Position numbers and translations under genes: made by a program. DNA of 64,000 nt from an uncultured Verrucomicrobiae bacterium (GTDB taxonomy: Bacteria > Verrucomicrobiota > Verrucomicrobiia > Limisphaerales > J093). The notes under the pieces are model-generated. The model did not search any database and had not been told where the DNA came from. It saw only the letters and a program-made list of their open reading frames with translations. Below are positions 34,441 to 44,468 of this stretch, piece after piece; positions within the stretch are counted from its first letter, which is position 1, and each line of letters opens with the position of its first letter. The stretch spans positions 53,234-117,233 of the forward strand of contig CALFAV010000005.1 in assembly GCA_937946835.1 (NCBI GenBank), written 5' to 3'.

Positions 34441-37400
34441 TCAGCTCGTTTCAGTTGGCGTCTGCGCCGCGAGGGCTTGCCGGAACTGCCCAAGTTCGGC
34501 CTCCAGGATGGCCACCCGGTCCGCGGCGTCCGGCACGGGACCTTGGCGCGCCAAGCGTTCGAGGGTTTCCGCCAGCCGGCCCAGGCGCCGGGCGCCGAAG
34601 TTGAGGGCGCTGTCCTTAAGGATCTGCGCGGCGGTGACCAGGGCGACCCGATCGCCGGCGGCGGCCGCGTGCCGCAGGTGTTCGAGCTGGTGGCGGGCGG
34701 TTTTCACAAACAAATCACACAACTCCGCCAACTGTGACGGGTCCGCCGCCAGCGCGCGGAGCACCGAGCCTTCCAAGACGGGCTCACCAGACAGGGGATC
34801 AGCCGGCGCGGTTGAAGTTGGGGCCGTGCTGCCCACCCGGCGCAGGACCGCAGCCAGGTCCGCCAGCCGCACCGGTTTGGTCAGGTGGTCGTTCATGCCC
34901 GCGGCCAGACAGCGCTCGTGGTCGCCGGGAGATACCTGCGCGGTGAGGGCGACGATGGTCAGAGGCGGCCGGGGTGGGGTGCCGGGTTGGGCCGCCCGCC
35001 CGGCCTCGCGCTCCCGCCACAATTGGGCGGTTTGGTAGCCGTCCAGTTCGGGCATTTGGCAGTCGAGCAGGAGCACGTCGGCCGGTTCCTGCTCCAGGAG
35101 TTCGAGGGCCTCGTGGCCGCTGGACGCGGCGCGGACCGTGTGGCCCAGCCGGGTCAACTGCTGCACCAGGAGCCGGCGGTTGAACTCGTCGTCTTCGGCC
35201 ACCACCACCCGCAAGGGCCGTTCGGTCTGGGGCAGGGCAGGGGGGGTGCCGACCACCTCGGCGCGCAGGGTGGTCAGGGCGGCGAACAGGCGGGATTGTC
35301 GGGGTGGTTTGAGCAGGCACTCGGCGATGCCGTAGTGGCGCAGGGTGGCGGCATCGAGCCACTGGCCGAGCGGGGTCAAGAGCACCAGGCGCGGTGGCGG
35401 CAGTTGGGGGTCGGCGCGGATGGCCGCGGCCAGTTCCAGTCCCGAGGTGTCGCCGAGCGTGACATCCGCGAGCACAACCTCGAAAGCGGCGCCGGCCCCG
35501 GCCGCTTCCCGAAGTAGTTGAAGGGCCTCGGGCGCGGTGCCGGCCTCCACGGCCACGACGCCCCACCCGCGCAGGGCTTGGAGCAGGACGCGCCGGCTGG
35601 GGGCATGGTCGTCCACCACCAGCGCCCGCAGCCCGCGCAAGATCGAGGCGGCAGGGAGTGTCTCCGGTGCCGGCACAGCGTGGAACTCGGCCTCGAAGGC
35701 GAAGGTGGACCCCTGGCCGGGTTGACTGTGGACCTGGATGTGGCCGTGCATGAGCCGGACCAGGTCCCGCGCGATGGCCAGACCCAGGCCGCTGCCGCCG
35801 GGTTGCCGCTCAGGGGAAGCGTCCGCTTGCTGGAAGGGCTCGAAGATGTGGGGGAGGCGCTCCGGGGCGATCCCGATGCCCGTGTCTTCCACCTCGAAGC
35901 GCAGCCGGACCGTCTCCGCGGTGGTGGTCACGGGACCGACGCGGACCTGGATTTCGCCGCGGGACGTGAACTTGATGGCGTTGCCAATCAGGTTGAGCAG
36001 CACCTGGCGCAGGCGGGCCGGGTCGCCCCGCACCTGGGAGGGTACGTCCGGGTGAATCCAGCAGGTCAGCTCCAGCCCTTTCCGGCCCGCGGGCAGGGCG
36101 AGCAGTTCCACCGTGCCCTCGACCAGGTCGCGGAGGGGGAACTCCAACTGCTCGAGGCGAACCTGCCCGGCCTGCAAGCGGGCCTGGTCGAGGATGTTTT
36201 CCAGGATGCCAAGCAGGGTGGTGGCGCCGTCGCGAATCTGGCGGGCCAGCTCGCGGGACTCCTCGCCCGGGGGGGAATGAAGCAACAGGTCGGCGGTGCC
36301 GATGATGGCGTGCAGGGGGGTGCGCAGTTCATGGCTCATGTTGGCCAGGATGGCTTCCTTGAGCCGGGCGGCCTGCATGGCGTCGTCGCGGGCCTGTTCC
36401 AAGGCGCGTTCGGCCTGGATGAGGTCGGTGATGTCCTTCGAGACCCCGATGGTGCCGATGACGCGGCCGCTGCGATTGCGGAAGGGGATTTTCGAGGTGC
36501 GCACCCAGCTCACCCGGCCGTCGGGCCAGGTTTCCTTTTCGGTCTTGTTGAGCAGCGGTTCGCCGGTGCGGATGATGCGCTGCTCGTCCTCGTAGGCGGG
36601 TAGGGCGTGTTCGGCGGTGAAGTAGTGAAAGTCGGTTTTGCCCTGGAGCTTGCGGGGGTCTTCCTCGCCGAATTTTTCCGCCAGGGCGCGGCTGGCCCGG
36701 ATGAAGCGCGAGTCCAGGTCTTTGAAGTAGATCGCGTCCGGCACCGTGTCGAGCAACGCCCGGAGCAGGTCCCGCTCGTAGGCCAGGTCCGCCTCCATGC
36801 GGTACCGTTCGGTCTCGTCCCAGAAAATGCCCTGCACGCCGATAATCTGTCCGCTGGCGTCCCGGAGCGGGGTTTTGATCACGTGCACATAGAGCTTGGC
36901 GCCGTCGGACTTGACGTGCTCCTCGAGCTTGTCCAAGGGCTGCCCGGTGCTCATGACCCGCAGGTCGTCCGCCCGGTACTGCGCCGCCTGCTCGGGGGGG
37001 AACAAGTCCGCGTCGGTCCGGCCCAGGATCAGCTCGGCCGGGCGGCGCAGCGTCTGGCAGAAGACCTGGTTCACGAAGGTGAAGCGGCCCTCGCGGTCCT
37101 TGCGAAAGATGTTTTGGGGCAGCGACTCGACCAGGGAATGGTAGAGCAGTTCGGAGTTGCGCAGGGCCTCCTCGGCGGCCTTCTGTTCGGTGATGTCCTC
37201 GACGGTCCCCTCGTAGTAGAGGAAGTTGCCCTCGCTGTCGTACACGGCGTGGGCGTTTTCCGAGATCCAGATGACCGAGCCGTCCTTGCGCCGAACCTGG
37301 GACTCGAAGTGCCGCAACGTGCCGTGCTCGCGCATCAGGCGGATGAACTCGTCGCGCCGGTGCGGGTCCACGTAGAGTTGACCGCGGATGTCCTGCACCG

Positions 37401-38097
37401 CCGCACGCAGTTCCTCCGGGGTGTCGTAGCCGTAAATTCGGGCCAGGGCGGTGTTCGCCGCCAGATAATGCCCGTCGGCGGTGGTCTGAAAAATCCCCTG
37501 GCCGACGTGTTCGAAGAGGCTGCGAAACCGGGTTTCCGCCAGTTCCAACGCGGCCTCGCTGCGGGTGTGTTCGGCCAGGCTCTTTTCCAACCGGCGCAGA
37601 TTGCGGCGCAACTCCAGGTGGGTGATCACCTGCCGGCCGAGGATTTGCAGGCCCGCCCGCTGCTCCGGCGTCAGCTCGCGGGGGGCCCGGTCCAGCACGC
37701 ACAAAACCCCCACCGCCACGCCGGCCGGGGTCCGCAACGGCACCCCCGCGTAGAAACGCCAGCCCTCCGCGCCGGTCGCGGCTGGGTGGCTCGCCCAGGT
37801 CGGGTCGCGGGCCAGGTCGGGGATAACCAGAATCTCGGCCGCCTCCAGCGCGTGGGTGCAGAGCGTTTGCTCCCGGGGCAACTCGGCGGCGGGCAGGCCG
37901 ACACGCGCCTTGAACCACACCCGGTCCGCGTCCACAAAGCTGATCCCCCCGAAGGGAACGCCGGCGATCTGGGTGGCCAGGCGGGCCAACTCCTCGAAGT
38001 TCGCCTCGGGCGGGGTGTCCAGAATGGCGTACTCCTCCAGCGCCGTCCGGCGGGCGGCTTCAGCGGTATTCGCCTTCGGCTCAGCGTTCGCGGGCAT
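34441..38097 (-). CDS. Hybrid sensor histidine kinase: GAF-PAS-PAS-PAS-HisKA-HATPase-REC-REC-HPt(degenerate)
   Basis: 1218 residues from ATG 38097, which has GAGG seven bases upstream; a GTG at 38124 is less likely. Order: GAF (about 20-165), three PAS domains (about 185-310, 315-435, 450-570, each followed by PAC-like segments), HisKA with His589 in SHELRTPLH, HATPase (N box [12 protein letters not shown] box [12 protein letters not shown]), REC1 with Asp878, REC2 with Asp1012 ([12 protein letters not shown]), and an HPt-like end. In the HPt motif the phosphorylatable histidine is Gln1158 ([14 protein letters not shown]). No membrane segments are seen, so sensing is cytoplasmic through GAF/PAS ligands. 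It is divergent from a pseudopilin gene. Confidence 0.93.
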   Translation of the reverse strand: MPANAEPKANTAEAARRTALEEYAILDTPPEANFEELARLATQIAGVPFGGISFVDADRVWFKARVGLPAAELPREQTLCTHALEAAEILVIPDLARDPTWASHPAATGAEGWRFYAGVPLRTPAGVAVGVLCVLDRAPRELTPEQRAGLQILGRQVITHLELRRNLRRLEKSLAEHTRSEAALELAETRFRSLFEHVGQGIFQTTADGHYLAANTALARIYGYDTPEELRAAVQDIRGQLYVDPHRRDEFIRLMREHGTLRHFESQVRRKDGSVIWISENAHAVYDSEGNFLYYEGTVEDITEQKAAEEALRNSELLYHSLVESLPQNIFRKDREGRFTFVNQVFCQTLRRPAELILGRTDADLFPPEQAAQYRADDLRVMSTGQPLDKLEEHVKSDGAKLYVHVIKTPLRDASGQIIGVQGIFWDETERYRMEADLAYERDLLRALLDTVPDAIYFKDLDSRFIRASRALAEKFGEEDPRKLQGKTDFHYFTAEHALPAYEDEQRIIRTGEPLLNKTEKETWPDGRVSWVRTSKIPFRNRSGRVIGTIGVSKDITDLIQAERALEQARDDAMQAARLKEAILANMSHELRTPLHAIIGTADLLLHSPPGEESRELARQIRDGATTLLGILENILDQARLQAGQVRLEQLEFPLRDLVEGTVELLALPAGRKGLELTCWIHPDVPSQVRGDPARLRQVLLNLIGNAIKFTSRGEIQVRVGPVTTTAETVRLRFEVEDTGIGIAPERLPHIFEPFQQADASPERQPGGSGLGLAIARDLVRLMHGHIQVHSQPGQGSTFAFEAEFHAVPAPETLPAASILRGLRALVVDDHAPSRRVLLQALRGWGVVAVEAGTAPEALQLLREAAGAGAAFEVVLADVTLGDTSGLELAAAIRADPQLPPPRLVLLTPLGQWLDAATLRHYGIAECLLKPPRQSRLFAALTTLRAEVVGTPPALPQTERPLRVVVAEDDEFNRRLLVQQLTRLGHTVRAASSGHEALELLEQEPADVLLLDCQMPELDGYQTAQLWREREAGRAAQPGTPPRPPLTIVALTAQVSPGDHERCLAAGMNDHLTKPVRLADLAAVLRRVGSTAPTSTAPADPLSGEPVLEGSVLRALAADPSQLAELCDLFVKTARHQLEHLRHAAAAGDRVALVTAAQILKDSALNFGARRLGRLAETLERLARQGPVPDAADRVAILEAELGQFRQALAAQTPTETS

Positions 38098-38210
38098 GGC
38101 AAACCTCGCGTCCGGATGTTCCACGCGCCTGCCATTGTGTCAGCCGCCGGCGCATTTGCCAGCCGTAAAACGGCGGCCCCAGATTGCCGTCGCCATTGGG
38201 CGGGCCCAAA

Positions 38211-39080
38211 ATGATGCGCATGGAATCTACTCGACGCGGCTGGAGGGGTTGCCGACCGCACGGCGGCCCACCAGTGCTCCACCCCGGCGGCGGGAGTTCC
38301 CCGGCTTCTCGGGCGTTTACCCTCATTGAGCTGTTGGTCGTCATCGCCGTAATCGCCATCCTGGCCGGGATGCTTCTGCCCGCGTTGGGGCGGGCCAGGG
38401 GCAAGGCCCTCCGCCTCGCCTGCCTGGGCAACTACCGCCAGCTCCAGTTGTGCTGGTTGATGTACGTGGACGACCACCAGGATCGCCTGCCCCCCAACGC
38501 CACCACCTCCGGCACCGGCCGCGCGGCGTGGTCCGCCACCGACCGGACGTGGGTGACCGGCAACGCCTGGACCGACACCAGCCCCGCGAACATCGAGCGC
38601 GGGATGCTTTTCCCCTACAACCGGTCGGTGAAACTCTACAAATGCCCTGCCGACCGCTCGACCGTGCGGGACGAGGGCAAACTGCCGCGCACCCGCAGCG
38701 TGGCCATGAGCAACTACATGAACGACCACCCCGACCCCGCCTCCCGGGACTGCTGGCATCGGCTCTCCGAGATCATGGACCCGCCGCCCACCCGCGCCCT
38801 GGTGTTCGTGGACGAGCACGAGGGCAGCATTGAAAACGCCCGGTTCCTGATCACCCAGCCGGGGGTGTGGTCCTGGATTGATCATCCGGCCACGCGACAC
38901 CACCGCGGCGCGGTGCTGACCTTTGCCGATGGGCACGCCGAGGCCTGGACCTGGCGGGAGCGCAACACGCTCTACGCCGACCAGCTCAAGGGCTGGGTGC
39001 AGGGCGTGCCCGGTGTCCCCGGCCGCGACCGCGATCTGGCCCGCATTCACGCCGCCATTCCCCGCGTGCCCCTGCCCTGA
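38211..39080 (+). CDS. Prepilin-type N-terminal cleavage/methylation protein with H-X9-DG motif
   Basis: 289 residues; ATGs at 38211, 38214 and 38220 are all possible starts. A basic leader of about 35 residues ends at the prepilin peptidase site before [20 protein letters not shown]. The mature part begins with the hydrophobic alpha helix typical of GspG-like pseudopilins of PVC bacteria. Near the C-terminus His-His-X9-Asp-Gly ([15 protein letters not shown]) is the H-X9-DG signature of this family. Its role is unknown; it is thought to be a processed secreted or fibre-forming protein. It stands alone, divergent from the histidine kinase gene. Confidence 0.88.
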   Translation: MMRMESTRRGWRGCRPHGGPPVLHPGGGSSPASRAFTLIELLVVIAVIAILAGMLLPALGRARGKALRLACLGNYRQLQLCWLMYVDDHQDRLPPNATTSGTGRAAWSATDRTWVTGNAWTDTSPANIERGMLFPYNRSVKLYKCPADRSTVRDEGKLPRTRSVAMSNYMNDHPDPASRDCWHRLSEIMDPPPTRALVFVDEHEGSIENARFLITQPGVWSWIDHPATRHHRGAVLTFADGHAEAWTWRERNTLYADQLKGWVQGVPGVPGRDRDLARIHAAIPRVPLP

Positions 39081-39416
39081 GTCGGCTCGGTGCGTGCGCC
39101 CGGCAATCGCCCCAGGGCCGGCAGCGGCAGGGCGCGCCCGGGACAAGCCCGGGACCCTGCGGAAATGCCGGGCTTTGGGAAACCCCTCGTGCCCCCGAAA
39201 TTCAGGAAGGGTGTGCCCGGGTGGCCCGCCGCCGTTGGCGTGGGGAGCCCCGCCGGCGTCTGTCACCCACCGACGCAGCACGCGATCGTTCTCCGGCCCA
39301 CCCGCCGGGCATGGGGTCCGGCTCCCGGGGTGAAGGGTGGTCCGGGCCGCTGACGGCCGGCCGGGAGACGGACTTTTTCGCTTGCCGCCGGGGGCCGATG
39401 CTTCACACTTTTCTCG
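39081..39416. other. 336-base intergenic region with hairpin and repeat-like block, no gene seen
   Basis: No frame here looks coding. It holds the hairpin at 39127-39160 and, at 39141-39183, a block that resembles stretches at 27381-27460 and 28262-28297. No convincing promoter was found directly before the gene at 39417. Confidence 0.4.
39127..39160 (+). terminator. Large nested hairpin after the pseudopilin gene, terminator candidate
   Basis: GCAGGG (39127-39132) pairs with CCCTGC (39155-39160), and inside it CCCGGG pairs with CCCGGG around an ACAAG loop. It sits 47 bases after the stop. There is no T-tract, so termination is only a possibility. Confidence 0.35.
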
Positions 39417-40571
39417 ATGAAAATAACACGATTTCGATTCCCGCCGTGGATTTCCACTTTGATCGTCACCGGGGCCGCGTTGATCGTGCCCCGGCCGGCC
39501 CGGTCGGATCCCCCTCTGGAGACCCACGCCCGCCTTCAGGCAGTTCGGGCCGATGGTACCAGTGCCTGGGAAGGCTCCCTGCCGTTCACCCTGCGGGGCG
39601 TGTTGCTTAACGATCCCGAGGAATTTCTCGATTCCACGCCCCGCTTCGTGCCCTGGAACGACGGGGCCGGAGCGGGCCAGATGGGAGGCCAGTGGCAGGT
39701 GTTCATCCAGGCGGCCGACCCGGAAGACCGTGGCGGCACGGCTTGCTGGCTGGGGCAGAACTACGGCAACCTGGCCTGGATTCGGGATTCGGCCAGAAGC
39801 TACACCGACGCGGAATGGCTGGCCGAGGTGCAACGCCTCAACCGGGACCCGCTGACCAATCATCGCTTTCGCAAGGGTGACCTGGTGGAAGTCACCGCGC
39901 GCCGCAGCCTTTTTTACGGGGGAAAGCGCAACATCAACGAGGCCCACGACAAGAATTCGGACGCGGATTTTGCCCTTCGGTTGGTCTGGGCGGATTACGG
40001 CCTGCCGGAGCCGGAGGTGATTACCCTGGCTGACCTGGTGCGGCCCGACGATGGGGACCCGAACACGCGCGAGGACATTTTTGATCCCACTCGGCAGAGC
40101 GGGGGAGAGCGTTACCAGGGGATGCGGGTGCGGATCAACGCGGTGAAACTTACCGAGGCGGGCGGCTGGGGCCGCGTGCCCTGGAATGAGCGGCGATGTC
40201 GGGTCTCAGACGGCACGGGACGGTTTTTCCCCGTACGGACGTCGTTGCGCACCGGGGGGCCGCCGCCCACCGGGTGGTTTGACGCGATCGGCATCTTGAA
40301 TCAGGAATCCGGCTCGGGTACGGATGGCACACACGGCTACGAATTGTTCGTACAGGAAATCGTGGAGCACGAGCCGCCACGCTTGCAGATCAGCGTGATT
40401 TCCTGGCCAGCGGCCGCGGAGGGCTTTCAGTTGGAATTTACCGAGGCGCTGCCCGGAAGCCTCTGGGAGCGGGTACCAGCGGTTCCGCGGTTGAATGATG
40501 GCCGTTGGACGGTGAGCGAGATCATCGTGCCCGGAGCGCAGCGATACTATCGGCTGATTCAGGGGCGTTGA
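39417..40571 (+). CDS. Secreted protein of unknown function with C-terminal beta module
   Basis: 384 residues. A signal peptide is clear (MKITRFRFPPWISTLIVTGAALIV, cut near PARS). The middle contains two segments in which strands alternate with a charged DLVEVTARRSLFYGGKRNIN and YQGMRVRINAVKL, resembling OB-like domains. The last 75 residues (ISWPAAAEGFQLEF to YYRLIQGR) resemble the C-terminal beta module of many verrucomicrobial exported proteins, also seen here at the end of the phosphoesterase at 60634. I do not recognise an enzyme. The methyltransferase starts 28 bases later. Confidence 0.7.
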   Translation: MKITRFRFPPWISTLIVTGAALIVPRPARSDPPLETHARLQAVRADGTSAWEGSLPFTLRGVLLNDPEEFLDSTPRFVPWNDGAGAGQMGGQWQVFIQAADPEDRGGTACWLGQNYGNLAWIRDSARSYTDAEWLAEVQRLNRDPLTNHRFRKGDLVEVTARRSLFYGGKRNINEAHDKNSDADFALRLVWADYGLPEPEVITLADLVRPDDGDPNTREDIFDPTRQSGGERYQGMRVRINAVKLTEAGGWGRVPWNERRCRVSDGTGRFFPVRTSLRTGGPPPTGWFDAIGILNQESGSGTDGTHGYELFVQEIVEHEPPRLQISVISWPAAAEGFQLEFTEALPGSLWERVPAVPRLNDGRWTVSEIIVPGAQRYYRLIQGR

Positions 40572-40599
40572 TCCGGGACCTTTTTCCCCGCGCTTAATT

Positions 40600-41217
40600 A
40601 TGGCACCTGGCGACACCGCGGATCCGCGGCGGGCGTTTTTTGAACAACACGCGGCGCATTGGGACGATGACGCCGCGGCGCAGGTACAGGTACGGGCGCG
40701 CTTGCAGGCATTGCGTCCCCAACTGGGCGTCCAGCCCGGCCGGGAGGTGCTCGAGGTCGGTTGCGGCACGGGGCAGATCACAGACCTGCTGGTCGAGTGG
40801 GTGCATCCGGGAGGGCGGGTCACGGCGGTGGACTTTGCCCCCGCAATGCTGGCGCGGGCGCGGACCAAGGGTATCGCGGCGGAGTTTCGCGAGGCGGACA
40901 TCTGCTCGGTGCCGCCGGGGCGGCGGGCCTTCGATCTGGTGCTGTGTTTTCAGAGCTTCCCGCATTTTCGCGACCCGGCTGCGGCACTGCGCCACATGGC
41001 CGAGGCGCTCAAGCCGGGGGGCCAAGTGGTAATCTTGCATCTGGCCGGGACCGCGCAGGTCAACGCCTTCCATCGGCAAGTGGGGGCGGCGGTGGCGGGC
41101 GACCTCCTGCCGGCACCGGAGGAATGGCCGGCACGGCTGGAGGAGGCCGGCTTCCGCATGGTCCGTTGCATGGACCAGCCGGATTTGTTTCTGGTCGAAG
41201 CAACGCTGGTTTCTTAA
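40600..41217 (+). CDS. UbiE-like class I SAM methyltransferase
   Basis: 205 residues. AFFEQHAAHWDDD at the N-terminus resembles ubiquinone/menaquinone-type methyltransferases. Motif I is VLEVGCGTGQITDLL (about residues 50-64), then VTAVDFAPAMLARAR and FDLVLCFQSFPHFRDP. The protein is short and may act on a small molecule or arsenite-like acceptor; it has no arsenic-binding cysteines. It precedes two pseudopilin genes (10-base gap) that lead into the metal ABC transporter genes. Confidence 0.82.
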   Translation: MAPGDTADPRRAFFEQHAAHWDDDAAAQVQVRARLQALRPQLGVQPGREVLEVGCGTGQITDLLVEWVHPGGRVTAVDFAPAMLARARTKGIAAEFREADICSVPPGRRAFDLVLCFQSFPHFRDPAAALRHMAEALKPGGQVVILHLAGTAQVNAFHRQVGAAVAGDLLPAPEEWPARLEEAGFRMVRCMDQPDLFLVEATLVS

Positions 41218-41227
41218 AAGCAGCGAC

Positions 41228-42079
41228 ATGATCTTGTTGCCGCGCCTGCGAGGATTCCGAGACAGTCGAAAGGCCGAAGGCTTCACCCTGATCGAGCTGC
41301 TGGTGGTGATCGCCATCATTGCCATCCTCGCGGGCATGCTGCTCCCCGCGCTGGCCCGCGCCAAAAGCCGCGCCCAGGACATTCGGTGTCGCAGCAATTT
41401 ACGCCAACTGGGCATCGGACTGCACCTGTACACGGAGACGCATCAATACCTCCCCCCGCATCAGGTGCGGCTGTCGGATGGCAGGCGCCTGCGGTGGTTC
41501 AACCTTTTTGCCCGCGAAGTGACCGACGGGTATGACGTAATCCGCGATCCGGCCGTCCCTCACTGGATCGCCGGTCGCAACGCTCCCTATGGGTACAACT
41601 ACAAGTTTCTGGGCAGTGCCCGGGTAAAATTCTCCGGGGAATACGAGCGGTTTCCCGTGCCGTTCAGCGCCCTGCCGGCGCTTTCGCAGACGCTGGCCTT
41701 TGGCTGCGCCGACGGCACCGGCACGCGCGAGCCTTACGAGCCGCTGGCCCCCGATGCGGTGCGCAGCGCCCTGCCGCCGGAGGAAAGCGTGCAGCGCATC
41801 GGCAACCACGGTTACGTGATTGATCCGCCGTTCATCCCCACCTACAGCCACGACCAGGAGGAACGCTGGGCGTACTACGAATACGCCTCCTTGCTCAGCC
41901 GCCGCCACAACGGCCGGGCCAATCTGGCTTTCCTCGACGGGCACGTGGAATCCCTGGTCCCGGCGGTGGCCAGCCGAAACAACCGGTTGTGGAACGGTTT
42001 TGCCGACCCCCTGGCCGTGCCGGTGTTGCCTGATCGGCCGGTGAATTGGCCGGCCGACTGGCAACGCGGCCCACCTTGA
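41228..42079 (+). CDS. Prepilin-type N-terminal cleavage/methylation protein with H-X9-DG motif (second)
   Basis: 283 residues. A short basic leader (RGFRDSRKAEG) ends before [20 protein letters not shown], the class III prepilin signal. Then comes the helical stem PALARAKSRAQDIRC, and near the C-terminus RHNGRANLAFLDGHVE carries the H-X9-DG motif. The region between is rich in Tyr, Pro and loops. It is followed after 9 bases by another prepilin-type gene and then by a metal importer, all on one strand. Confidence 0.88.
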   Translation: MILLPRLRGFRDSRKAEGFTLIELLVVIAIIAILAGMLLPALARAKSRAQDIRCRSNLRQLGIGLHLYTETHQYLPPHQVRLSDGRRLRWFNLFAREVTDGYDVIRDPAVPHWIAGRNAPYGYNYKFLGSARVKFSGEYERFPVPFSALPALSQTLAFGCADGTGTREPYEPLAPDAVRSALPPEESVQRIGNHGYVIDPPFIPTYSHDQEERWAYYEYASLLSRRHNGRANLAFLDGHVESLVPAVASRNNRLWNGFADPLAVPVLPDRPVNWPADWQRGPP

Positions 42080-42088
42080 AGTGCGCTC

Positions 42089-42805
42089 GTGGGACGCCTC
42101 GCCAGCAAAATCCTTTTCCGTGCAACCCCGGGGTCTGCCCGGCGTTCGAGGGGCAGCCTTGAGAGGCGTCGGGACGGGATGTCGGGCTTCACCCTGGTCG
42201 AGCTTTTGGTGGTCATGAGCCTGCTGGGGCTGCTGGCGGGGCTGTTGCTCCCGGCACTGGGTCGGGCGCGGGAGCGGGCGCGGGTCGTCAAGGTTCACGC
42301 CGAGTTGTACGGCTTGGGGTTGGCCCTGCAGATGTACAGCGACGACCATGCCGGTCGGCTCCCACCGGTGCGAGTCAACTGCAACACCGACCTGGCCTCC
42401 CACTGGTGTCAACTGCCCGTGGAACTGGCCCGGGCGCGCTACCTGCCCGGGGGCGGTGAGTCCGGGCGCGAGGCCCGCCTGCTGGATCCCTTCGACCGCG
42501 GCCACACCTACAAATACGCGGCTCCCGGCCCGCAACTTCTGAACGGCGAACCGGTGGGCCGCTTTGAATTGTGGGTGCCGCAGGACTTTCCCGTTCTCGA
42601 GAGCGACCGGGGCGAATATCACGGCGACCCGGCCACCAGCCCGGTGCGCTGGGTGGTGTGGAGTTTGGGGCCGCGCCCCCACAGCGCAAAAAGTCAGAGC
42701 ACCCGCGCCCCGCTGAGCGCGTCCACCTGGTATCGGCACACGGGCGACTCGGGCGTGATTGTCCGCTTCGCCGACCGCGAAGGCCTCCAGCGCAAGAGCC
42801 CATGA
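42089..42805 (+). CDS. Prepilin-type N-terminal cleavage/methylation protein (third), coupled to a metal transporter gene
   Basis: 238 residues from GTG 42089. An ATG at 42179 would leave a leader of only three residues before FTLVELLVVMSLLGLLAGLL, too short for a prepilin signal. The stem PALGRARERARVVKV and the following DDHAGRLPP are typical of this family, but no H-X9-DG motif is present. The TGA overlaps the ATG of the metal-binding protein gene, so the two are translationally coupled. Function is unknown. Confidence 0.82.
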   Translation: MGRLASKILFRATPGSARRSRGSLERRRDGMSGFTLVELLVVMSLLGLLAGLLLPALGRARERARVVKVHAELYGLGLALQMYSDDHAGRLPPVRVNCNTDLASHWCQLPVELARARYLPGGGESGREARLLDPFDRGHTYKYAAPGPQLLNGEPVGRFELWVPQDFPVLESDRGEYHGDPATSPVRWVVWSLGPRPHSAKSQSTRAPLSASTWYRHTGDSGVIVRFADREGLQRKSP

Positions 42806-43671
42806 ACTCCGGAGCGCCGCTGTCGGTTTGGTCCCGACTTCAGCACCTCCACCGCGCCGTGCTGGGGGTGTGGGTCGCCGTGCCGTTTTGGGTGGGCTGT
42901 GGTCCCGGAGGGAGCACGATCGAGCCGCCGCCCCTGGCCGTGACCACCTCTTACCTCGAGGCCGTGGTGCGGGACCTCCTGGGAGAAGAGGTTCCCGTGT
43001 TGCTGCTGGCCGAGCCGGGTACTTGTCCCGGCCATTTCGATCTGCGCCCCCGGCAGGCGCAGGCGCTGCAACGCTGCCGGGCCCTGCTGCGTTTTGATTT
43101 CCAAAAGTCCCTGGACGAGCGGCTCGCCGGCAAGGCCCCGGGCGGACCCTTTGTGGTGGAGGTAACCGCCCGGGGCGGCCTGGGTATGCCCGCCACTTAC
43201 CTGGCCGCCTGCCGTCAGGTGGCGGACCGTTTGGTGGCGTTGGGCTGGGTGGATTCGCACCACGCGACATTGCGGTTGGAGGCCATTGCCGCGCGGCGGC
43301 AGGCGCTGGAGCGGCAGTTGACCCGTCAGGCGGCCGAAGCCGACCTGGCCGGGTTGCCCGTGCTGGCCAGTGAGCACCAACGCGAGTTTTGCGAGTGGCT
43401 GGGGTTGCGCGTGGCCGGCACGTTTCGCGCGGCGGACGCCGCGGGAATTCGCGCGGTCGAAGCGGCTTTGCGCGCGGGCCAGACCGGTGCCGTTCGAGGC
43501 GTGATCGCCAACCGTCCCGAGGGCACGCAGGCCGCTGAGGCGCTGGCCGCACGGTTGCAGGTGCCCGTGGTGGTTTTCGACAATTTCCCGGCTCACCGCG
43601 GCGGAACTGCTCGCTTTGATCAAATGCTCACGGACAATGTCCGGGCATTGCGGGCGCTGGCCCGGCCATGA
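42802..43671 (+). CDS. Metal ABC transporter substrate-binding lipoprotein (ZnuA/TroA-like)
   Basis: 289 residues. A lipobox ends at Cys33 (FWVGC). The cluster A-I fold is supported by the metal-site histidine His78 in PGTCPGHFDL, His192 in LASEHQREFCEWLG and Asp260 in VVVFDNFP. The second histidine normally found in a DPHxW motif is not seen: the segment before TYLAACRQVADRL reads GGLGMP. There is no His-rich loop. It delivers zinc, manganese or a related metal to the permease. The ATG overlaps the pseudopilin stop and the TGA overlaps the ATPase start. Confidence 0.8.
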   Translation: MNSGAPLSVWSRLQHLHRAVLGVWVAVPFWVGCGPGGSTIEPPPLAVTTSYLEAVVRDLLGEEVPVLLLAEPGTCPGHFDLRPRQAQALQRCRALLRFDFQKSLDERLAGKAPGGPFVVEVTARGGLGMPATYLAACRQVADRLVALGWVDSHHATLRLEAIAARRQALERQLTRQAAEADLAGLPVLASEHQREFCEWLGLRVAGTFRAADAAGIRAVEAALRAGQTGAVRGVIANRPEGTQAAEALAARLQVPVVVFDNFPAHRGGTARFDQMLTDNVRALRALARP

Positions 43672-44468
43672 CTCCCGCCGTGCTGGAGCTGCGCGGGGTG
43701 CGCGTGCGGGTTGGCCGGCACGAGCTGTTGGACGTCGGGGAGCTCCGATTGGCACCCGGGGAGATGCTCGGCCTGATGGGACCCAACGGGGCGGGCAAGA
43801 CCACTCTGTTGCGGGCGTGTCTGGGCGAGGTCCGGCCGAGCACGGGGACCATCCGCGTGCTCGGGCAGGAGGTGACGGCCCTGCGCGGGGCAGCGCGGGC
43901 GGCCTTGCGGCGGCGCCTGGGATACGTCCCGCAACTTCTGCCGCCGCGCAGCGAATTGCCGCTGACCGTGCGCGAGGTGGTCACCATGGGTCGGACCGCG
44001 CGACTCGGGTGGGGACGCCGCCCGGGGCGTGAAGACCGGGAGGTGGTGGATTTCTGGTTGGACCGACTGGGGTTGCGGGCACTGGCCGGACGCCGCTTTC
44101 ACGAGCTTTCCGGCGGCGAGCAACGCAAGGTCATGCTGGCCCGGGTGATGGCCCAGGAGCCGGAGGTGCTCCTGCTCGACGAGCCCACCGCCAATCTGGA
44201 CCTGGGTTGGCGCGAGCAACTCGTGGCCACGCTGGACCGGGTCCATCGGCAGACCGGCCTGGCTGCCCTGTTGGTTTGTCACGAACCCGAGGTGTTGCCT
44301 CCAGCCTGCCAGCGGGTGGTTTGGTTGGAGGCCGGGCGGATTGCGGCGGTTGGATCCCCGGAAAGCGTGTTAAGCGCCGATCCTGCCCAGCGGCTCTACG
44401 GTGCCGGCCTGCAGGTGTTGCATTGCCAGGGACGCCACGCGGTGGTCCCGGGAGGCGGCGATGCTTGA
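43668..44468 (+). CDS. Metal ABC transporter ATP-binding protein
   Basis: 266 residues. Walker A is GPNGAGKTTLLRA, the Q-loop region LGYVPQLLP, the signature LSGGEQRKVMLARV and Walker B VLLLDEPTANLD, with a H-loop LVCHEPE. It powers the adjacent permease and resembles ZnuC. It overlaps both neighbours (4 and 8 bases). It has a C-terminal extension of about 20 residues with a His/Cys pair (LHCQGRHA). Confidence 0.92.
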   Translation: MTPAVLELRGVRVRVGRHELLDVGELRLAPGEMLGLMGPNGAGKTTLLRACLGEVRPSTGTIRVLGQEVTALRGAARAALRRRLGYVPQLLPPRSELPLTVREVVTMGRTARLGWGRRPGREDREVVDFWLDRLGLRALAGRRFHELSGGEQRKVMLARVMAQEPEVLLLDEPTANLDLGWREQLVATLDRVHRQTGLAALLVCHEPEVLPPACQRVVWLEAGRIAAVGSPESVLSADPAQRLYGAGLQVLHCQGRHAVVPGGGDA

